Source of the DNA: Gloeobacter violaceus PCC 7421
Lineage (GTDB): Bacteria; Cyanobacteriota; Cyanobacteriia; Gloeobacterales; Gloeobacteraceae
DNA: 64,000 nt
Direction of reading: 5' to 3'
NCBI RefSeq assembly: GCF_000011385.1
Contig: NC_005125.1
Location: 4,464,001 to 4,528,000 of the forward strand
Of the stretch, positions 27,842-39,696 are shown piece by piece. The notes under the pieces were generated by a model. It did no database searches and was not told where the DNA came from. It saw only the letters and a program-made list of their open reading frames with translations. Made by a program: the position numbers and the translations under genes. Within the stretch, counting starts at the first letter, position 1. The number at the start of each line of letters is the position of its first letter.

Positions 27842-28397
27842 AGCAATTAGTTATTTACGGTTTCCGAGCAGAGAGCCCTCTCTTTTCCAGATTCCAGATG
27901 ATCCCGAGGCTTATTCAACTGCTGTTGAGGCTGCTTCTCTAGAGTTTGAGCCGCGCTCAGTAGATAGAGGGTGGCTATCTGTTTGGAAAGCTCAGTTTGA
28001 TTCAGAAGAAGAAAATATTCAAGCCGGTTTCGCTGCTCGACGGGAAAAGCAACAAACATTGATTTGTTTAAGGCTGCATCAAGATACTTTGAAAGATGCA
28101 GGCGTTATGATTAAGCACGAGCCAGATCAGAACACTTTTTCCTGTATTGCAAATATGCATTATTGTTTGCATTTGGAAGACCAATCGGTCAGAACAAAGC
28201 TAGTAAACGTCATCCTAGACAGGCTAAAATCAAATGTAATATGCAAGGACGATATTTGTTCAAGAGTAACAAAGGCAAGCATCATTCCATTGCTGCAAAA
28301 AGCATATGCTCGATGTTACTCCACGAATGCCAGCATTGATTTAAGTAAAGCTCAACAATGGGCTCAAGATGCTTTGAAAAGCAGTCCTCCTTCTTGA
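27828..28397 (+). CDS. Hypothetical protein, third gene of AT-rich cassette
   Basis: A 189-residue protein of unrecognised family. The chosen ATG at 27828 has AAGGGA upstream and lies inside the end of the previous gene; an in-frame ATG at 27786 would enlarge the overlap. The sequence is soluble, with several Cys and His residues in the second half (MHYCLHLED, VICKDDICSR), but no recognisable metal site. AT-rich codon use matches the two upstream genes. Function unknown. Confidence 0.7.
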   Translation: MRRCKAISYLRFPSREPSLFQIPDDPEAYSTAVEAASLEFEPRSVDRGWLSVWKAQFDSEEENIQAGFAARREKQQTLICLRLHQDTLKDAGVMIKHEPDQNTFSCIANMHYCLHLEDQSVRTKLVNVILDRLKSNVICKDDICSRVTKASIIPLLQKAYARCYSTNASIDLSKAQQWAQDALKSSPPS

Positions 28398-28404
28398 GAG
28401 GACT
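28383..28404 (+). terminator. Possible weak terminator closing the AT-rich cassette
   Basis: AGTCCTC (28383-28389) pairs perfectly with GAGGACT (28398-28404) around an 8-base loop containing the stop codon; the tail is TAATAATTT rather than a T run. It may stop transcription of the cassette. Confidence 0.35.
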
Positions 28405-28453
28405 TAATAATTTAGATGACTTGGATTGAGTGGGCGATAAGTGCTGACTTCAC

Positions 28454-29050
28454 CTATATTCCGCTGTAGCGCTCCTCGGCAAACGGTTCGCCCCGGCGGT
28501 GGTAGCCGTTCACTTCCCAGAAGCCCAGTTGCTCCTGCTCGGTAAATTCCAGGCCGTTGATCCACTTGGCGCTTTTCCAGGCGTACAGGTGGGGCACCAC
28601 CAGCCGCATCGGCCCGCCGTGCTCGGTCGGTAGCGGTTCGCCAAATAGCTCGTAGGCAAAGAAATTTTCTTCGCGCGCAAAATCTTCGAAGGCGATGTTG
28701 GTGGTGTAGCCGCCGTAGCAATGGGCGAGGACATGCTTGGCTTTGGGATCGATTTCGACGAGTTTGAGAAAATCGGTGACCCGGATACCGGTCCACTGCA
28801 CGTCGAGCTTGCTCCAGCGCGTCACACAGTGAAAATCGGCGGTGAACTGGCTTTTGGGCGTGGCCACAAAGTCGTCCCAACTGAAGACTTTTTCTTTTGC
28901 CAGTCCCCAGACTTTGAAGCGCCACACAAACGAGGCCATGTCCGGCGTGCGGCCGTAGGTCAGCACCGGAAATCCGTTGGTCAGATACTGTCCGGGGGGC
29001 ACGCGGTCGTTGCGCTCCGCGTCGGGCTTTTTGAAAAACTTGCCAAGCAT
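28454..29050 (-). CDS. Sulfite-oxidase-like molybdopterin enzyme
   Basis: A 198-residue protein of the oxidoreductase molybdopterin-binding (sulfite oxidase/YedY-like) fold. The molybdenum-coordinating cysteine is C75 in HCVTRWSKLDVQWTG; LAHCYGGYTTNIAFED and GGPMRLVVPHLYAWKSAKW complete the pterin-binding pattern. No twin-arginine signal is visible, so it is probably cytosolic. Substrate unknown. A molybdate uptake operon is encoded elsewhere in the window. Confidence 0.88.
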   Translation of the reverse strand: MLGKFFKKPDAERNDRVPPGQYLTNGFPVLTYGRTPDMASFVWRFKVWGLAKEKVFSWDDFVATPKSQFTADFHCVTRWSKLDVQWTGIRVTDFLKLVEIDPKAKHVLAHCYGGYTTNIAFEDFAREENFFAYELFGEPLPTEHGGPMRLVVPHLYAWKSAKWINGLEFTEQEQLGFWEVNGYHRRGEPFAEERYSGI

Positions 29051-29080
29051 GTCCAGTCCGCCGAGGTGTCCAACGCCATT

Positions 29081-29746
29081 TTACCGGCGCTCCCCCGGAA
29101 CCAGACAGCCGTTGCCCTCGGCCAAACGCATCACCCAGTCGCTGGCCCGACCGGCGACGGTTCCCCAGCGTCCCTCGCGCACTTCACCCTGGGGGGCGAG
29201 GGCCTGGCCGACCCCGACGGCGGTCGCCCCGGCGGCCAGGTAGTCCAGATAGTCATCCTCGCCGATGCCCCCGGTGGGCAAGAGCGGCAGGTCGGGAAAC
29301 GGCCCGCGCAGAGCCTTTAAGTAGGCAAGCCCTCCCACCTGGGCGACCGGAAACACCTTGATCAGATCCGCTCCTGCCTGCCAGGCCGCCACGATCTCAT
29401 TCGGGGTGAGGGCGCCGCCGATGGCGAGCGCGCCCAGTTGATGGGCGGTGGCGATAATTTCCGGGTCCGTGTGGGGACTGACCACAAAGTGTGCCCCCCA
29501 TCCGATCGCCCGGCGGGCTGCCTCGGGGGTCAGGACTGTGCCGCAGCCGACCAACACCTCGCCGCCCGAGCCGCGCAACTCGCCCACCACCTGCTCGGCG
29601 CCGGGGGTGGTGAGGGTCACCTCCACCAACCGGAAGCCGCCAGTGACCACCGCCCGGCCGATGGCCAGGGCGGCCGGGGCCGAGTCGGCGCGCACGATGG
29701 CAAGCAGACGGTGCTCAATAAAGCGGTGGCATAGGGCGTGGGACAC
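29081..29746 (-). CDS. eda: KDPG/KHG aldolase
   Basis: A 221-residue class I aldolase that cleaves 2-keto-3-deoxy-6-phosphogluconate to pyruvate and glyceraldehyde-3-phosphate (Entner-Doudoroff pathway), and often 4-hydroxy-2-oxoglutarate as well. The Schiff-base lysine is K130 in ADLIKVFPV; E42 in VEVTLTTPG and the phosphate site PTGGIGEDD are present. It ends 31 bases upstream of the sulfite-oxidase-like gene start on the same strand. Confidence 0.9.
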   Translation of the reverse strand: MSHALCHRFIEHRLLAIVRADSAPAALAIGRAVVTGGFRLVEVTLTTPGAEQVVGELRGSGGEVLVGCGTVLTPEAARRAIGWGAHFVVSPHTDPEIIATAHQLGALAIGGALTPNEIVAAWQAGADLIKVFPVAQVGGLAYLKALRGPFPDLPLLPTGGIGEDDYLDYLAAGATAVGVGQALAPQGEVREGRWGTVAGRASDWVMRLAEGNGCLVPGERR

Positions 29747-29869
29747 GCGCGTGACGCTTTCGGGCGATCAGCCTCCCAGCATAGCGGATCCACCCACAAG
29801 GGGATCAGCCACAAACGTCCGGTCTGGATACACTGATGAGGAGCGTTGAATTTCTTTACAAAACCAACC

Positions 29870-30271
29870 ATGTCCGGCCCCCTCTTGCTTTATGGCTGCC
29901 TGGCGGCAGCGGCGGCTCTCATCTACGTTCCCTTTGTCCTGGTCGCCCTTGGCCGTCTGCAGGTGGGGTACGATTACGCTGCCCCGCGCGCGACGTTCGA
30001 CAAGCTTCCTCCTTACGCCCAGCGCGCCACTTGGGCGCACCAGAACGCTTTTGAGGGATTCGCACTTTATACCGCTGCGGTGCTGATGGTACTGGTAAGC
30101 GGACAAACCGGTGAATTGGCCAACACGCTGGCCGTGGCCTATCTAGCCTTTCGGGCCGGACACGGACTTTTCTACATTGCCAATTTGCCCTGGTTGCGCT
30201 CCGGGATGTGGGCGCTCGCGATGACCTGTATCGCAGGGCTGATGGCAATCGCTCTAGGTATGCTTGGATAG
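29870..30271 (+). CDS. MAPEG-family membrane protein
   Basis: A 133-residue protein with four transmembrane helices and the family pattern of a polar loop (RATFDKLPPYAQRATWAHQNAFEGFALY) between the first two helices. The MAPEG family includes glutathione S-transferases and related membrane enzymes; bacterial members are mostly uncharacterised. ATG at 29870 gives the usual length. TTG at 29846 is also in frame with GAGGAG only two bases upstream. Confidence 0.83.
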   Translation: MSGPLLLYGCLAAAAALIYVPFVLVALGRLQVGYDYAAPRATFDKLPPYAQRATWAHQNAFEGFALYTAAVLMVLVSGQTGELANTLAVAYLAFRAGHGLFYIANLPWLRSGMWALAMTCIAGLMAIALGMLG

Positions 30272-30304
30272 TCTGAGTTGCTCTACGTAGTGAGGAGTCT
30301 ATCC

Positions 30305-30985
30305 ATGCGAATCCATCCGTTTTCACAATCGCAAGTCACCGGTCTTTGTGCCCAGCTGGGGATGGGTCTGGCGCTGTTGGCCCCCTTTGGCGCCCTCGCT
30401 TCCGGTACGACCTTTGCCTATGCAGTCCCGGCGCCCCAGGCCGATTCCGTCTCTGCCCAGCGACTCGTCCAGGCTAAAATAGACATTGTCGATACATTGG
30501 TGGCCAATGGTTCGTTCACGACGCTGGTGCAGTTGGTCAAACAGGTCGGTATCGTCGAAGACTTGCGAGGCTTCGGACGGTTTACGGTCTTCGCACCGGA
30601 CGACAATGCCTTTGCCGCTGTGCCTCCCGATGTGCTCCAGATTCTCAAAAGCGACAGTGCCCTACTCGCCAGGGTACTCACCTACCACGTCGTCTCCGAT
30701 ACCGCACCGTTTCTGGCGGCCCAACTGCGCGACTCGAAACCCCTGCGCACCCTGGAGCGCTCAGAATTGAAGTTTACCGCCCGCGACGGCGGCTTGTACG
30801 TCAATGACGCCCGGGTGCTGCAGGCGGACATCACGGCCACCAACGGCGTCATTCACAAAATCGACAAGGTGTTGGTACCCGAAGCCGTCATGGTCGACAT
30901 TCGCAAGCGCCAGCAGATGATGAAGCCGGTGCCCTCCGTACCGCCGGTGCCGTCTGTGACGCCCGTCCCGTCCATTCCTAAATAG
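30305..30985 (+). CDS. Fasciclin-domain exported protein
   Basis: A 226-residue protein. The start at 30305 has GAGGAG about eight bases upstream. Residues ~1-40 are a signal peptide. One fasciclin (FAS1) domain follows (~60-195): VDTLVANGSFTTLVQLV, FTVFAPDDNAFAAVP, LTYHVVSD and ATNGVIHKIDKVLVP. The tail contains a short P-V-P-S-V repeat. FAS1 domains mediate adhesion or surface interactions. The gene ends 15 bases from the convergent sulfotransferase. Confidence 0.9.
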   Translation: MRIHPFSQSQVTGLCAQLGMGLALLAPFGALASGTTFAYAVPAPQADSVSAQRLVQAKIDIVDTLVANGSFTTLVQLVKQVGIVEDLRGFGRFTVFAPDDNAFAAVPPDVLQILKSDSALLARVLTYHVVSDTAPFLAAQLRDSKPLRTLERSELKFTARDGGLYVNDARVLQADITATNGVIHKIDKVLVPEAVMVDIRKRQQMMKPVPSVPPVPSVTPVPSIPK

Positions 30986-31000
30986 ACAGCTGCGTCCGCT

Positions 31001-31993
31001 TCAGCTGGACACGAGCAACCGCTCCTGCATGCCGAACGCGGTAACCACCGCTTCGATGAGGCCGCGTTCGCTCTCGCTGAGTTTGTTTTTCCAACTCGAC
31101 ACCCGTTGTTCACCGGAAACCTTTTTGCTCCCCTGGGACCAGCTCCAGTCGGTGGAGGAAGGGCGAAGCAGGGCGGTGGCCCCCAACGCCTGCGCTTCCA
31201 GCCCAAGGCTTTCGAGGAGCGCAGCCAAAGCCTGTGGCCCGCCGCCAATCAGTTTTTCGTACTGGACGTGGGCAAACTCGGAAGTCACCCCTTGAAAACT
31301 GTCGAGGACATGGCGTTCAGTCAAACAGTAATAGGCTGCGATACGGCCGAAATCGTTGGTTTTGTCGATCGCTTCGATATCGCTTGCCCAGCGCTTAAAG
31401 TACTCCCGACGGCCGTCGTCGACCTCCAATAGGTGGGCACGCAAGGCAAAATTCTGGAACGCCCCTCTCGCGAAGTCGTTGCCGAGCGTCTTAATTGAGG
31501 CGATTACCGCCCGTGGATCGCGCGTGATGTGCAGGATCGGAACAGAAAAAGTATTGGCGATAGCGCGCAAGCACAGAGCACCCCGTGTAAACTTGGTGAC
31601 CACGCGCGTGCGCAAGCACTCCTTTAGGCGCCGTTGCTCCTGACTTCTCTTGGAGACATGGGAGTAGGCCAGTTGGCCAAGTAGAGCTTGTTCTACAACG
31701 GCATAAAGGGCAGTTCCGGCCACCAGACGATCGGAGGCGTAGGGCATCAGGGAACTGATAAATTGAACATCTTTGCGGGGAGGATGGATTTCCCGTAGGC
31801 ACTGACGGAGGTGCTGGATTCTGAAGGGTTCGAACACCGTTTTGGCCTCCAGCATACTCATCGCGGTCTCCAGAACCCAGGTTGTACCGCTACGCCAGAA
31901 GCCGTTTACGACAAGCCCTTCCTTGGGGTCAACGCGCAAACCGTTGGCGTAGTCAAACGCGGCATAGACTCCTACGCGAACTTTGCTCAGCAT
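31001..31993 (-). CDS. Sulfotransferase family protein
   Basis: A 330-residue protein. The 5'-phosphosulfate loop of PAPS-dependent sulfotransferases is GFWRSGTTW at residues 31-39, and the 3'-phosphate-binding motif is in ITRDPRAVIASIKTLG. It would move a sulfate group from PAPS to an acceptor, possibly a polysaccharide. ATG at 31993 is chosen because AGGTGAA precedes it; earlier in-frame codons lack similarity. No membrane segment is seen. Confidence 0.83.
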   Translation of the reverse strand: MLSKVRVGVYAAFDYANGLRVDPKEGLVVNGFWRSGTTWVLETAMSMLEAKTVFEPFRIQHLRQCLREIHPPRKDVQFISSLMPYASDRLVAGTALYAVVEQALLGQLAYSHVSKRSQEQRRLKECLRTRVVTKFTRGALCLRAIANTFSVPILHITRDPRAVIASIKTLGNDFARGAFQNFALRAHLLEVDDGRREYFKRWASDIEAIDKTNDFGRIAAYYCLTERHVLDSFQGVTSEFAHVQYEKLIGGGPQALAALLESLGLEAQALGATALLRPSSTDWSWSQGSKKVSGEQRVSSWKNKLSESERGLIEAVVTAFGMQERLLVSS

Positions 31994-32259
31994 CGATTTC
32001 ACCTGTCTTCTCGTCGTGGTAGTCAATATATTGTGAGCACGCTGTCTTACTGCGGATCTGTAATGATAGTTATGCCGGTGTTGGGCGTCCGGCAAACAAG
32101 CCTAAAAAGACAAATAAAGTCTGATAAGCGAAAAACGACGGCTGGAATGCATGTGTAGCATTCTCGGTCAATCGGGACTAGTGCGCAAGAGCCTCGCCGG
32201 TGAGACACAGCGGCGTTCAAACATGTTGTGCATTCTGGCGGCCCGCGAAGAGCGTTTCG

Positions 32260-33123
32260 TCAATCTTCGCCGCTTGCCGCCCAGAGCTGGATAGCGGTCA
32301 CCAGCAGCACTCCCACCAGCAGCAAGGTGGCGGCGGCGGCCGATAGGCCGAAGTTGAACAGACCGAAGGCTTGCTCCCAAACGTAGTAGACCAGAATGTT
32401 CGTGGTGCCGAGCGGACCGCCGCCGGTCATCACGTAGACCGGCTCAAAGCTCCTAAAAGTAAAAATGACCGTGGTGATCGTGGCGAACACGAGGGTTGGC
32501 CGGATGCCCGGCACGGTAATAAACCACAATTGCTGCCAGCCGTTGGCCCCATCGAGTTCGGCCGCTTCGTAGCGGTTCTTGGGCACCGCGCCCAGGCCCG
32601 CCAGAAAAATCACGACATTGAAGCCGATTTGCTTCCAGGTGGCGACGAAGATGAGCACCGGCATCGCCCAGGTGGGACTGGAAAGCCAACTGACCGGCGA
32701 AGCTCCCAGCCAAGCGACGAGCGCGTTCACCCAGCCTTGCGGGTGGAAGAGCCAGCGGAATGCTACCCCCGCCGCTACCAGCGAGATAATCGTGGGCAGA
32801 AAGTAAGCGGAACGCAGCAATCCCTGCAAAGGCACCGACCGCGAGAGCACCACCGCCACCAGAAGCGCCAGCACCACACTCGGAATCGCCGAACCGGCAG
32901 TAAATACGAGCGTATTGACGAGCACCTGCAGGAAGCTCTCACTGCCCAACAGCCGCTCAAAGTTGGCGGTGCCCACGAATAGGGGGTCGCGCAGCGAGCC
33001 GTCGGTGAAGCTGAGGCCGACCAGGTAGGTCACAGGCCAGAGCACGAACAAGCCCAACAGCAGCAGGGCCGGCAAAAGGTACAGCCAGGCGCTCAATGTG
33101 TCGAAAGGTCGGCCTTTGGGCAT
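32260..33123 (-). CDS. Sugar ABC transporter permease, MalF-like
   Basis: A 287-residue inner-membrane permease with six hydrophobic segments and the EAA loop EAAELDGANGWQQLWFITVPGIRPT that contacts the ATPase. It belongs to the binding-protein-dependent carbohydrate uptake class (MalF/UgpA type). No MalG-type partner, solute-binding protein or ATPase for sugars lies next to it. The components must be elsewhere or the system is incomplete. Confidence 0.87.
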   Translation of the reverse strand: MPKGRPFDTLSAWLYLLPALLLLGLFVLWPVTYLVGLSFTDGSLRDPLFVGTANFERLLGSESFLQVLVNTLVFTAGSAIPSVVLALLVAVVLSRSVPLQGLLRSAYFLPTIISLVAAGVAFRWLFHPQGWVNALVAWLGASPVSWLSSPTWAMPVLIFVATWKQIGFNVVIFLAGLGAVPKNRYEAAELDGANGWQQLWFITVPGIRPTLVFATITTVIFTFRSFEPVYVMTGGGPLGTTNILVYYVWEQAFGLFNFGLSAAAATLLLVGVLLVTAIQLWAASGED

Positions 33124-33167
33124 GGCACTCGGTGCACCGCTTTGCAGAATACACGTAGCACACCGGC

Positions 33168-33743
33168 CTAACGGCTGCGAAATTCTTCGATCGAATACAA
33201 CGCCTCGAATGGATAGCCGCGCCCGGCGTAGAGTGCTCCGCCGCCCTGGTGGCGGTCGACAAGGGCCAGGATCTTGACGACTTTCAAGCCTGCCTCCTCA
33301 GCTTTTTCGGCTGCCTGCAAGCCGCTCGCGCCGGTGGTCACTACATCGTCCACAATCACTACCGGTGTGCCCACAGCAAGGCTCGGCCCTTCAATCCACT
33401 GCTGGGAGCCGTGTTTTTTGACTTCCTTGCGCACGATAAAGGCTCCCACACCGCCTGCGGGATGGCGCAGGGCCGAGACCACGGCCACCGCCGTCACGAT
33501 CGGATCGGCCCCGAGGGTCAGCCCGCCGATCGCCGCCGTGCCTTCGGGCAGCCTTTCGTAGAGCAGCGAGCCCGCGAGCAGGGCACCTAGCGGATGGAGC
33601 GTCGCTTTTTTGCTGTCGATGTAGTAACTGCTGCTCTGGCCGGAGGAGAGCTTGAAGTCGCCCTCGCGGTAGCAGAGCGTGCGCATCAACTCCAGCAGCT
33701 CGCTGCGCTGTCTGGCCAGATCCCAGTCGAGGGGCGAGGACAT
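33168..33743 (-). CDS. pyrE: Orotate phosphoribosyltransferase
   Basis: A 191-residue enzyme of de novo pyrimidine synthesis that converts orotate and PRPP to OMP. The PRPP-binding motif VVIVDDVVTTGAS and the early KLSSGQSSSYYIDSKKATLHP segment are diagnostic. ATG at 33743 gives the usual length; GTG at 33794 is in frame, but it would place the start inside the promoter proposed for rpoC1. It diverges from rpoC1. Confidence 0.93.
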   Translation of the reverse strand: MSSPLDWDLARQRSELLELMRTLCYREGDFKLSSGQSSSYYIDSKKATLHPLGALLAGSLLYERLPEGTAAIGGLTLGADPIVTAVAVVSALRHPAGGVGAFIVRKEVKKHGSQQWIEGPSLAVGTPVVIVDDVVTTGASGLQAAEKAEEAGLKVVKILALVDRHQGGGALYAGRGYPFEALYSIEEFRSR

Positions 33744-33787
33744 CGGCGTGCAAATCACGAAACAAGGCGCATCCAGCGTAACAGCTG

Positions 33788-33817
33788 TTGACACTTGGCC
33801 GTTGCGCGACTTACATT
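33788..33817 (+). promoter_or_regulatory. Candidate sigma-70-type promoter reading toward rpoC1
   Basis: A perfect TTGACA at 33788-33793, a 17-18-base spacer, and TTACAT/TACATT at 33811-33817 (four of six matches). It points to rpoC1 and implies a ~240-base leader containing a small ORF. It overlaps the possible upstream start of pyrE on the other strand. Confidence 0.6.
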
Positions 33818-33849
33818 AGATATCCAGCTTTCCTAATAGAAGGGAACGT

Positions 33850-33978
33850 ATGCCCTGTTTGCTCGGCCATCCTTCGCCTTGTGCTTACTCTACCTGCCAT
33901 GAGTCTCAGAGTAAATCGGTCGAGAGTAAGCTTCGCAGGCGCCGGCGACGGGGTTCGGTGATTGGCGTTCGTGCATAA
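33850..33978 (+). CDS. Possible 42-codon leader ORF upstream of rpoC1
   Basis: An ATG with GAAGGG five to six bases upstream opens a 42-residue frame, with four Cys and several His/Ser in the first half and a run of six consecutive Arg (residues 29-34) in the second. It lies inside the predicted leader of rpoC1, 88 bases before it. No family was recognised. It could be a regulatory leader peptide or chance. Confidence 0.35.
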   Translation: MPCLLGHPSPCAYSTCHESQSKSVESKLRRRRRRGSVIGVRA

Positions 33979-34066
33979 GGTTTGATCCAAAGCCGGTGTG
34001 GGGTGCCTTTTGCTTTTGGCTGGGCTCCTTGCCTCCGGCAGCGCATTGATTCGGGAGTAGAAGCTC

Positions 34067-35893
<1,827 letters not shown>

Positions 35894-35907
35894 CGAAGGG
35901 AAAAGCC

Positions 35908-38900
35908 ATGACGCAAGAACCGCAACCCAAGTTCATCAACCGCAAAATCGACAAGAAGGGTCTGGGCAAGCTCATCTCCTGGGCTTTCTCCCATTACGGC
36001 ACGGCGCGCACGGCGCTTTTGGCGGACAACCTCAAAAACCTCGGCTTCCGCTTCGCCACGCGCGGGGCGGTGTCGATTTCTGTCGAAGACCTGCAGGTGC
36101 CCGACAGCAAAGTCAATATTCTCGAGACCGCCGAGCGCGAGATTCAGCGCGCCGAGGAACGCTTCACCCGCGGTGAGATCACCGAGGTGGAGCGCTTTCA
36201 AAAAGTGATCGACACCTGGGCGGGGGCCACCCAAGAACTCACCGAGGGGGTCAAAGAAAACTTCCAAGAGCGCAACCCCCTCAACTCGGTGGGCATGATG
36301 GCCTTCTCAGGGGCGCGCGGCAATCTCTCGCAGGTGCGCCAGCTGGTGGGGATGCGCGGTCTGATGGCCAATCCGCAAGGCGAAATCATCGACCTGCCCA
36401 TCAAGGCCAACTTCCGCGAGGGCCTGAACGTCACCGAGTACATCATCTCCTCCTACGGTGCGCGCAAGGGTCTGGTCGACACGGCCCTGCGCACCGCCGA
36501 CTCGGGCTACCTCACCCGCCGCCTGGTGGACGTCTCCCAGGATGTGATCGTGCGCGAGGAAGACTGCACCACCCAGCGGGGCATTTTCCTGGGCAGCCTC
36601 AGAGACGGCGACAAGATGATCGTTTCGCTGGAGGAACGGCTGGTGGGCCGCGTCGCCGGCCGCGACGTCGTCCATCCAGTCACAGGCGAAGTGCTCGCCC
36701 CGCGCAACACCCAGTTCGACTACGATTCGGCCGCGCGCATCGCCCGCTCGGGGGTCGATGCGGTGATGGTCCGCTCGCCCTTGACCTGCGAAGCCAACCG
36801 CTCGGTCTGCCGCATGTGCTATGGCTGGTCGCTCGCCCACTCCCACCTGGTCGACATCGGCGAGGCGGTGGGAATCATTGCCGCCCAGTCGATCGGGGAA
36901 CCCGGCACCCAGCTGACCATGCGCACCTTCCACACCGGCGGCGTGTTCACAGGCGAGGTAGCCAAGCCTCTCAAGGCGCCCTTCGACGGCAAAATCAAGT
37001 TCTCGAGCGCCCTCAAGGCCCGGCCGATGCGCACCCGCCACGGCGACGACGCCTATCAGGCGGACCAGGCCGGCACGATGTCCCTCGAAGGGTCCGACGG
37101 CAAAAAAGAGACCGTCACGATTACCCCCGGCTCCCTTTTGCTGGTGCGTGACGGCCAGCGCATCGAGGCGGGCACGATGTACGCGGAACTGGCCCTGGTC
37201 GGCAAGACCGCCCGCAAGAGCACCGAAAAAGCCCAAAAAGAAGTCTTCTCGGATCTGGCCGGGGAGATCAAGTTTGCCGACCTGGTGCCTGAGGTCAAAA
37301 CCGACCGCCAAGGCAACGAGACCCAGTACGCAAGCCGACTGGGCCTTTTGTGGGTGCTCTCCGGCGAAGTCTACAACCTGCCGCCGGGGGCGGAGACGTC
37401 CCTGGAGCGCGGCGGAAAAGTCGAGCAGGGGGGGGTGATTGCCGAGACGCGGCTGGTCACCGAGCACGGCGGCGGTGTACGCCTCAAAGAACAGGATGCC
37501 AAGGGCGGGCGCGAGGTCGAGATCATCACCGCCTCGGTGATGCTCGACAAGGCCATCGTCCACGAGGAGAAGTCCCAGGGCCGCGAGCACTACAGCCTGG
37601 AGACCGACAACGGCCAGGTCTTTGCCCTCAAAGTCTCGCCCGGCACCAAGGTCAACAATGGCCAGGTGGTGGCCGAGCGGGTCGACGACCGCTACATGAC
37701 CAAATCCGGCGGCCTCATCAAGTACTCCGAAGGGGTGGAGGTAGCCAAGGCCCGGGGCAAGCAGGGCTACGAGGTACTCAAAGGCGGTACGCTGCTGTGG
37801 ATTCCGGAGGAGACCCACGAGGTCAACAAGGACATCTCGCTGCTTGAAGTCGAAGACGGCCAGTACGTCGAAGCCGGTGTGCAGGTGGTCAAGGACATCT
37901 ACTGCCTCACCTCCGGCGTAGTCGCGATTGCCCAGCGCAACGACATCCTGCGCGAGGTGGTGATCAAGCCCGGTGAATTGCACCTGCTCGATGCGCCCAG
38001 CGACCTCAAAGTTGCCCACGAGTCCTTTGCCTATCCGGGTACCGAGGTGATCCCCGGGGTGGTGACCACCGACTTGCGCTACGTCGAGCAGGTGGAGACG
38101 CCCGAGGGCCTCGCGGTGCTGCTCAGGCCGGTCGAGGAGTTCCCGGTGCCCGACGAGCCGGATGCCCCCAGCCAGGAGGCTTCGCAGCAGGCGGGCAGCT
38201 CGATTCGCCTGCGCGGGATGCAGCGCATCCCTTACCGCGACGGCGACCGGGTCAAGGCGATCGACGGCATCGAGCTGCTCAAGACCCAGCTGGTGCTTGA
38301 GATCACCGACCAGGCGGCACAGCTGGCCGCCGATATCGAGTTTGTCCCCGACGAAAAAGACCCGTCGATGGTGCGGCTGCAACTGGTGATTTTGGAGACG
38401 CTGCTCATCCGCCGCGACGTGGCGGCCGACTTGCTGCACGGCTCCACTTTGACCCACATCCTGGTCAAAGACGGCGAGCGCATCGGACCGGGGGCAATCA
38501 TCGCCCGCACCGAAATCCTCGCCAAGCAGGCCGGTACCGTGCGCGGCATCTCCCGGGTCGGCCAGACCGTGCGCCGCATTTTGCTGGTCACCCAGAGCGA
38601 TCTGGTGAATGTGCCGGTCGAGGGCACACTCACGGTCAAACCCGGCGATCTGTTGCGCGCCGGCGACAAACTGGCAAAGGATTTTGCCTCTCCCGAATCC
38701 GGCCAGGTGGTGCTGGCGGAATCCGGGCGGGTCGTCGTGCGCATCGGCCGACCCTACCTGGTCTCCGGCGGTGCGATTTTGCTGGTGGTCGACGGCGATC
38801 TCATCCAGCGCGGCGACAACCTGGCGCTGTTGGTGTTCGAGCGGGCCAAGACCGGCGACATCATCCAGGGTCTGCCGCGCGTCGAGGAGCTGCTCGAAGG

Positions 38901-39696
38901 CCGTAAACCCAAGGAGATGTGTGTGCTGGTGGAGCGCCCCGGCAAGGTGCAGATCACCCAGATGCCCGACGAGTCTTATCAGGTGAGCGTCGTCGAGGAC
39001 GACGGCGGGGTGACCAACTATCCGATCATCGGCCAGAGTCTGGTGGTGGTAGACGGCCAGCAGGTACAGACGGGCGAGTCGATTACCGACGGCCCGTCCA
39101 ACCCCCACGACATCCTGCGCATCTTCACGGCGCGCGAGGGTCTGCAAAAGGGCATCGAATCGGTCCAGCGCTATCTGGTCAACGAAGTCCAGCAGGTCTA
39201 CCGCTCCCAGGGCGTCGAGATCCACGACAAGCACATCGAGATCATCGTGCGCCAGATGACCTCGAAAGTGCGCGTCGAGGACGGCGGCGACACCACCTTC
39301 CTGCCGGGCGAACTGGTGGAACTGCGGCAAATCGAGCAGGTCAACGAGGCGATGGCGGTGACCGGCGGCGCCCCGGCCGACTGCACCCCGGTGCTGTTGG
39401 GGATCACCAAGGCGTCGCTCAACACCGACTCGTTCATCTCCGCCGCTTCGTTCCAGGAGACCACCCGCGTGCTCACCGAGGCGGCCATCGAGGGCAAGTC
39501 CGACTGGCTGCGCGGCCTCAAAGAAAACGTGATCATCGGACGGCTCATCCCGGCCGGCACGGGCTTCAACGCCTACGAGGAAGCCGAAGAAGTGATCGAA
39601 GACGACGAGCTCATCGACGACACTCTTGGCCTGCGAACGGTGGGGGTGGCCTTTGCCGGGGACGACGACTTCGTCGAAGAGGAAGACGAAGACTGA
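35908..39696 (+). CDS. rpoC2: RNA polymerase beta' subunit (C-terminal part)
   Basis: A 1262-residue subunit. It includes the trigger-loop region ([25 protein letters not shown]), the cysteine-containing [10 protein letters not shown] segment, the large insertion typical of cyanobacterial rpoC2, and the conserved C-terminal region ([41 protein letters not shown] in part). It completes the core enzyme with rpoC1, rpoB and rpoA. A GAAGGG site lies before the ATG. The C-terminus is unusually acidic ([10 protein letters not shown]). Confidence 0.98.
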   Translation: MTQEPQPKFINRKIDKKGLGKLISWAFSHYGTARTALLADNLKNLGFRFATRGAVSISVEDLQVPDSKVNILETAEREIQRAEERFTRGEITEVERFQKVIDTWAGATQELTEGVKENFQERNPLNSVGMMAFSGARGNLSQVRQLVGMRGLMANPQGEIIDLPIKANFREGLNVTEYIISSYGARKGLVDTALRTADSGYLTRRLVDVSQDVIVREEDCTTQRGIFLGSLRDGDKMIVSLEERLVGRVAGRDVVHPVTGEVLAPRNTQFDYDSAARIARSGVDAVMVRSPLTCEANRSVCRMCYGWSLAHSHLVDIGEAVGIIAAQSIGEPGTQLTMRTFHTGGVFTGEVAKPLKAPFDGKIKFSSALKARPMRTRHGDDAYQADQAGTMSLEGSDGKKETVTITPGSLLLVRDGQRIEAGTMYAELALVGKTARKSTEKAQKEVFSDLAGEIKFADLVPEVKTDRQGNETQYASRLGLLWVLSGEVYNLPPGAETSLERGGKVEQGGVIAETRLVTEHGGGVRLKEQDAKGGREVEIITASVMLDKAIVHEEKSQGREHYSLETDNGQVFALKVSPGTKVNNGQVVAERVDDRYMTKSGGLIKYSEGVEVAKARGKQGYEVLKGGTLLWIPEETHEVNKDISLLEVEDGQYVEAGVQVVKDIYCLTSGVVAIAQRNDILREVVIKPGELHLLDAPSDLKVAHESFAYPGTEVIPGVVTTDLRYVEQVETPEGLAVLLRPVEEFPVPDEPDAPSQEASQQAGSSIRLRGMQRIPYRDGDRVKAIDGIELLKTQLVLEITDQAAQLAADIEFVPDEKDPSMVRLQLVILETLLIRRDVAADLLHGSTLTHILVKDGERIGPGAIIARTEILAKQAGTVRGISRVGQTVRRILLVTQSDLVNVPVEGTLTVKPGDLLRAGDKLAKDFASPESGQVVLAESGRVVVRIGRPYLVSGGAILLVVDGDLIQRGDNLALLVFERAKTGDIIQGLPRVEELLEGRKPKEMCVLVERPGKVQITQMPDESYQVSVVEDDGGVTNYPIIGQSLVVVDGQQVQTGESITDGPSNPHDILRIFTAREGLQKGIESVQRYLVNEVQQVYRSQGVEIHDKHIEIIVRQMTSKVRVEDGGDTTFLPGELVELRQIEQVNEAMAVTGGAPADCTPVLLGITKASLNTDSFISAASFQETTRVLTEAAIEGKSDWLRGLKENVIIGRLIPAGTGFNAYEEAEEVIEDDELIDDTLGLRTVGVAFAGDDDFVEEEDED

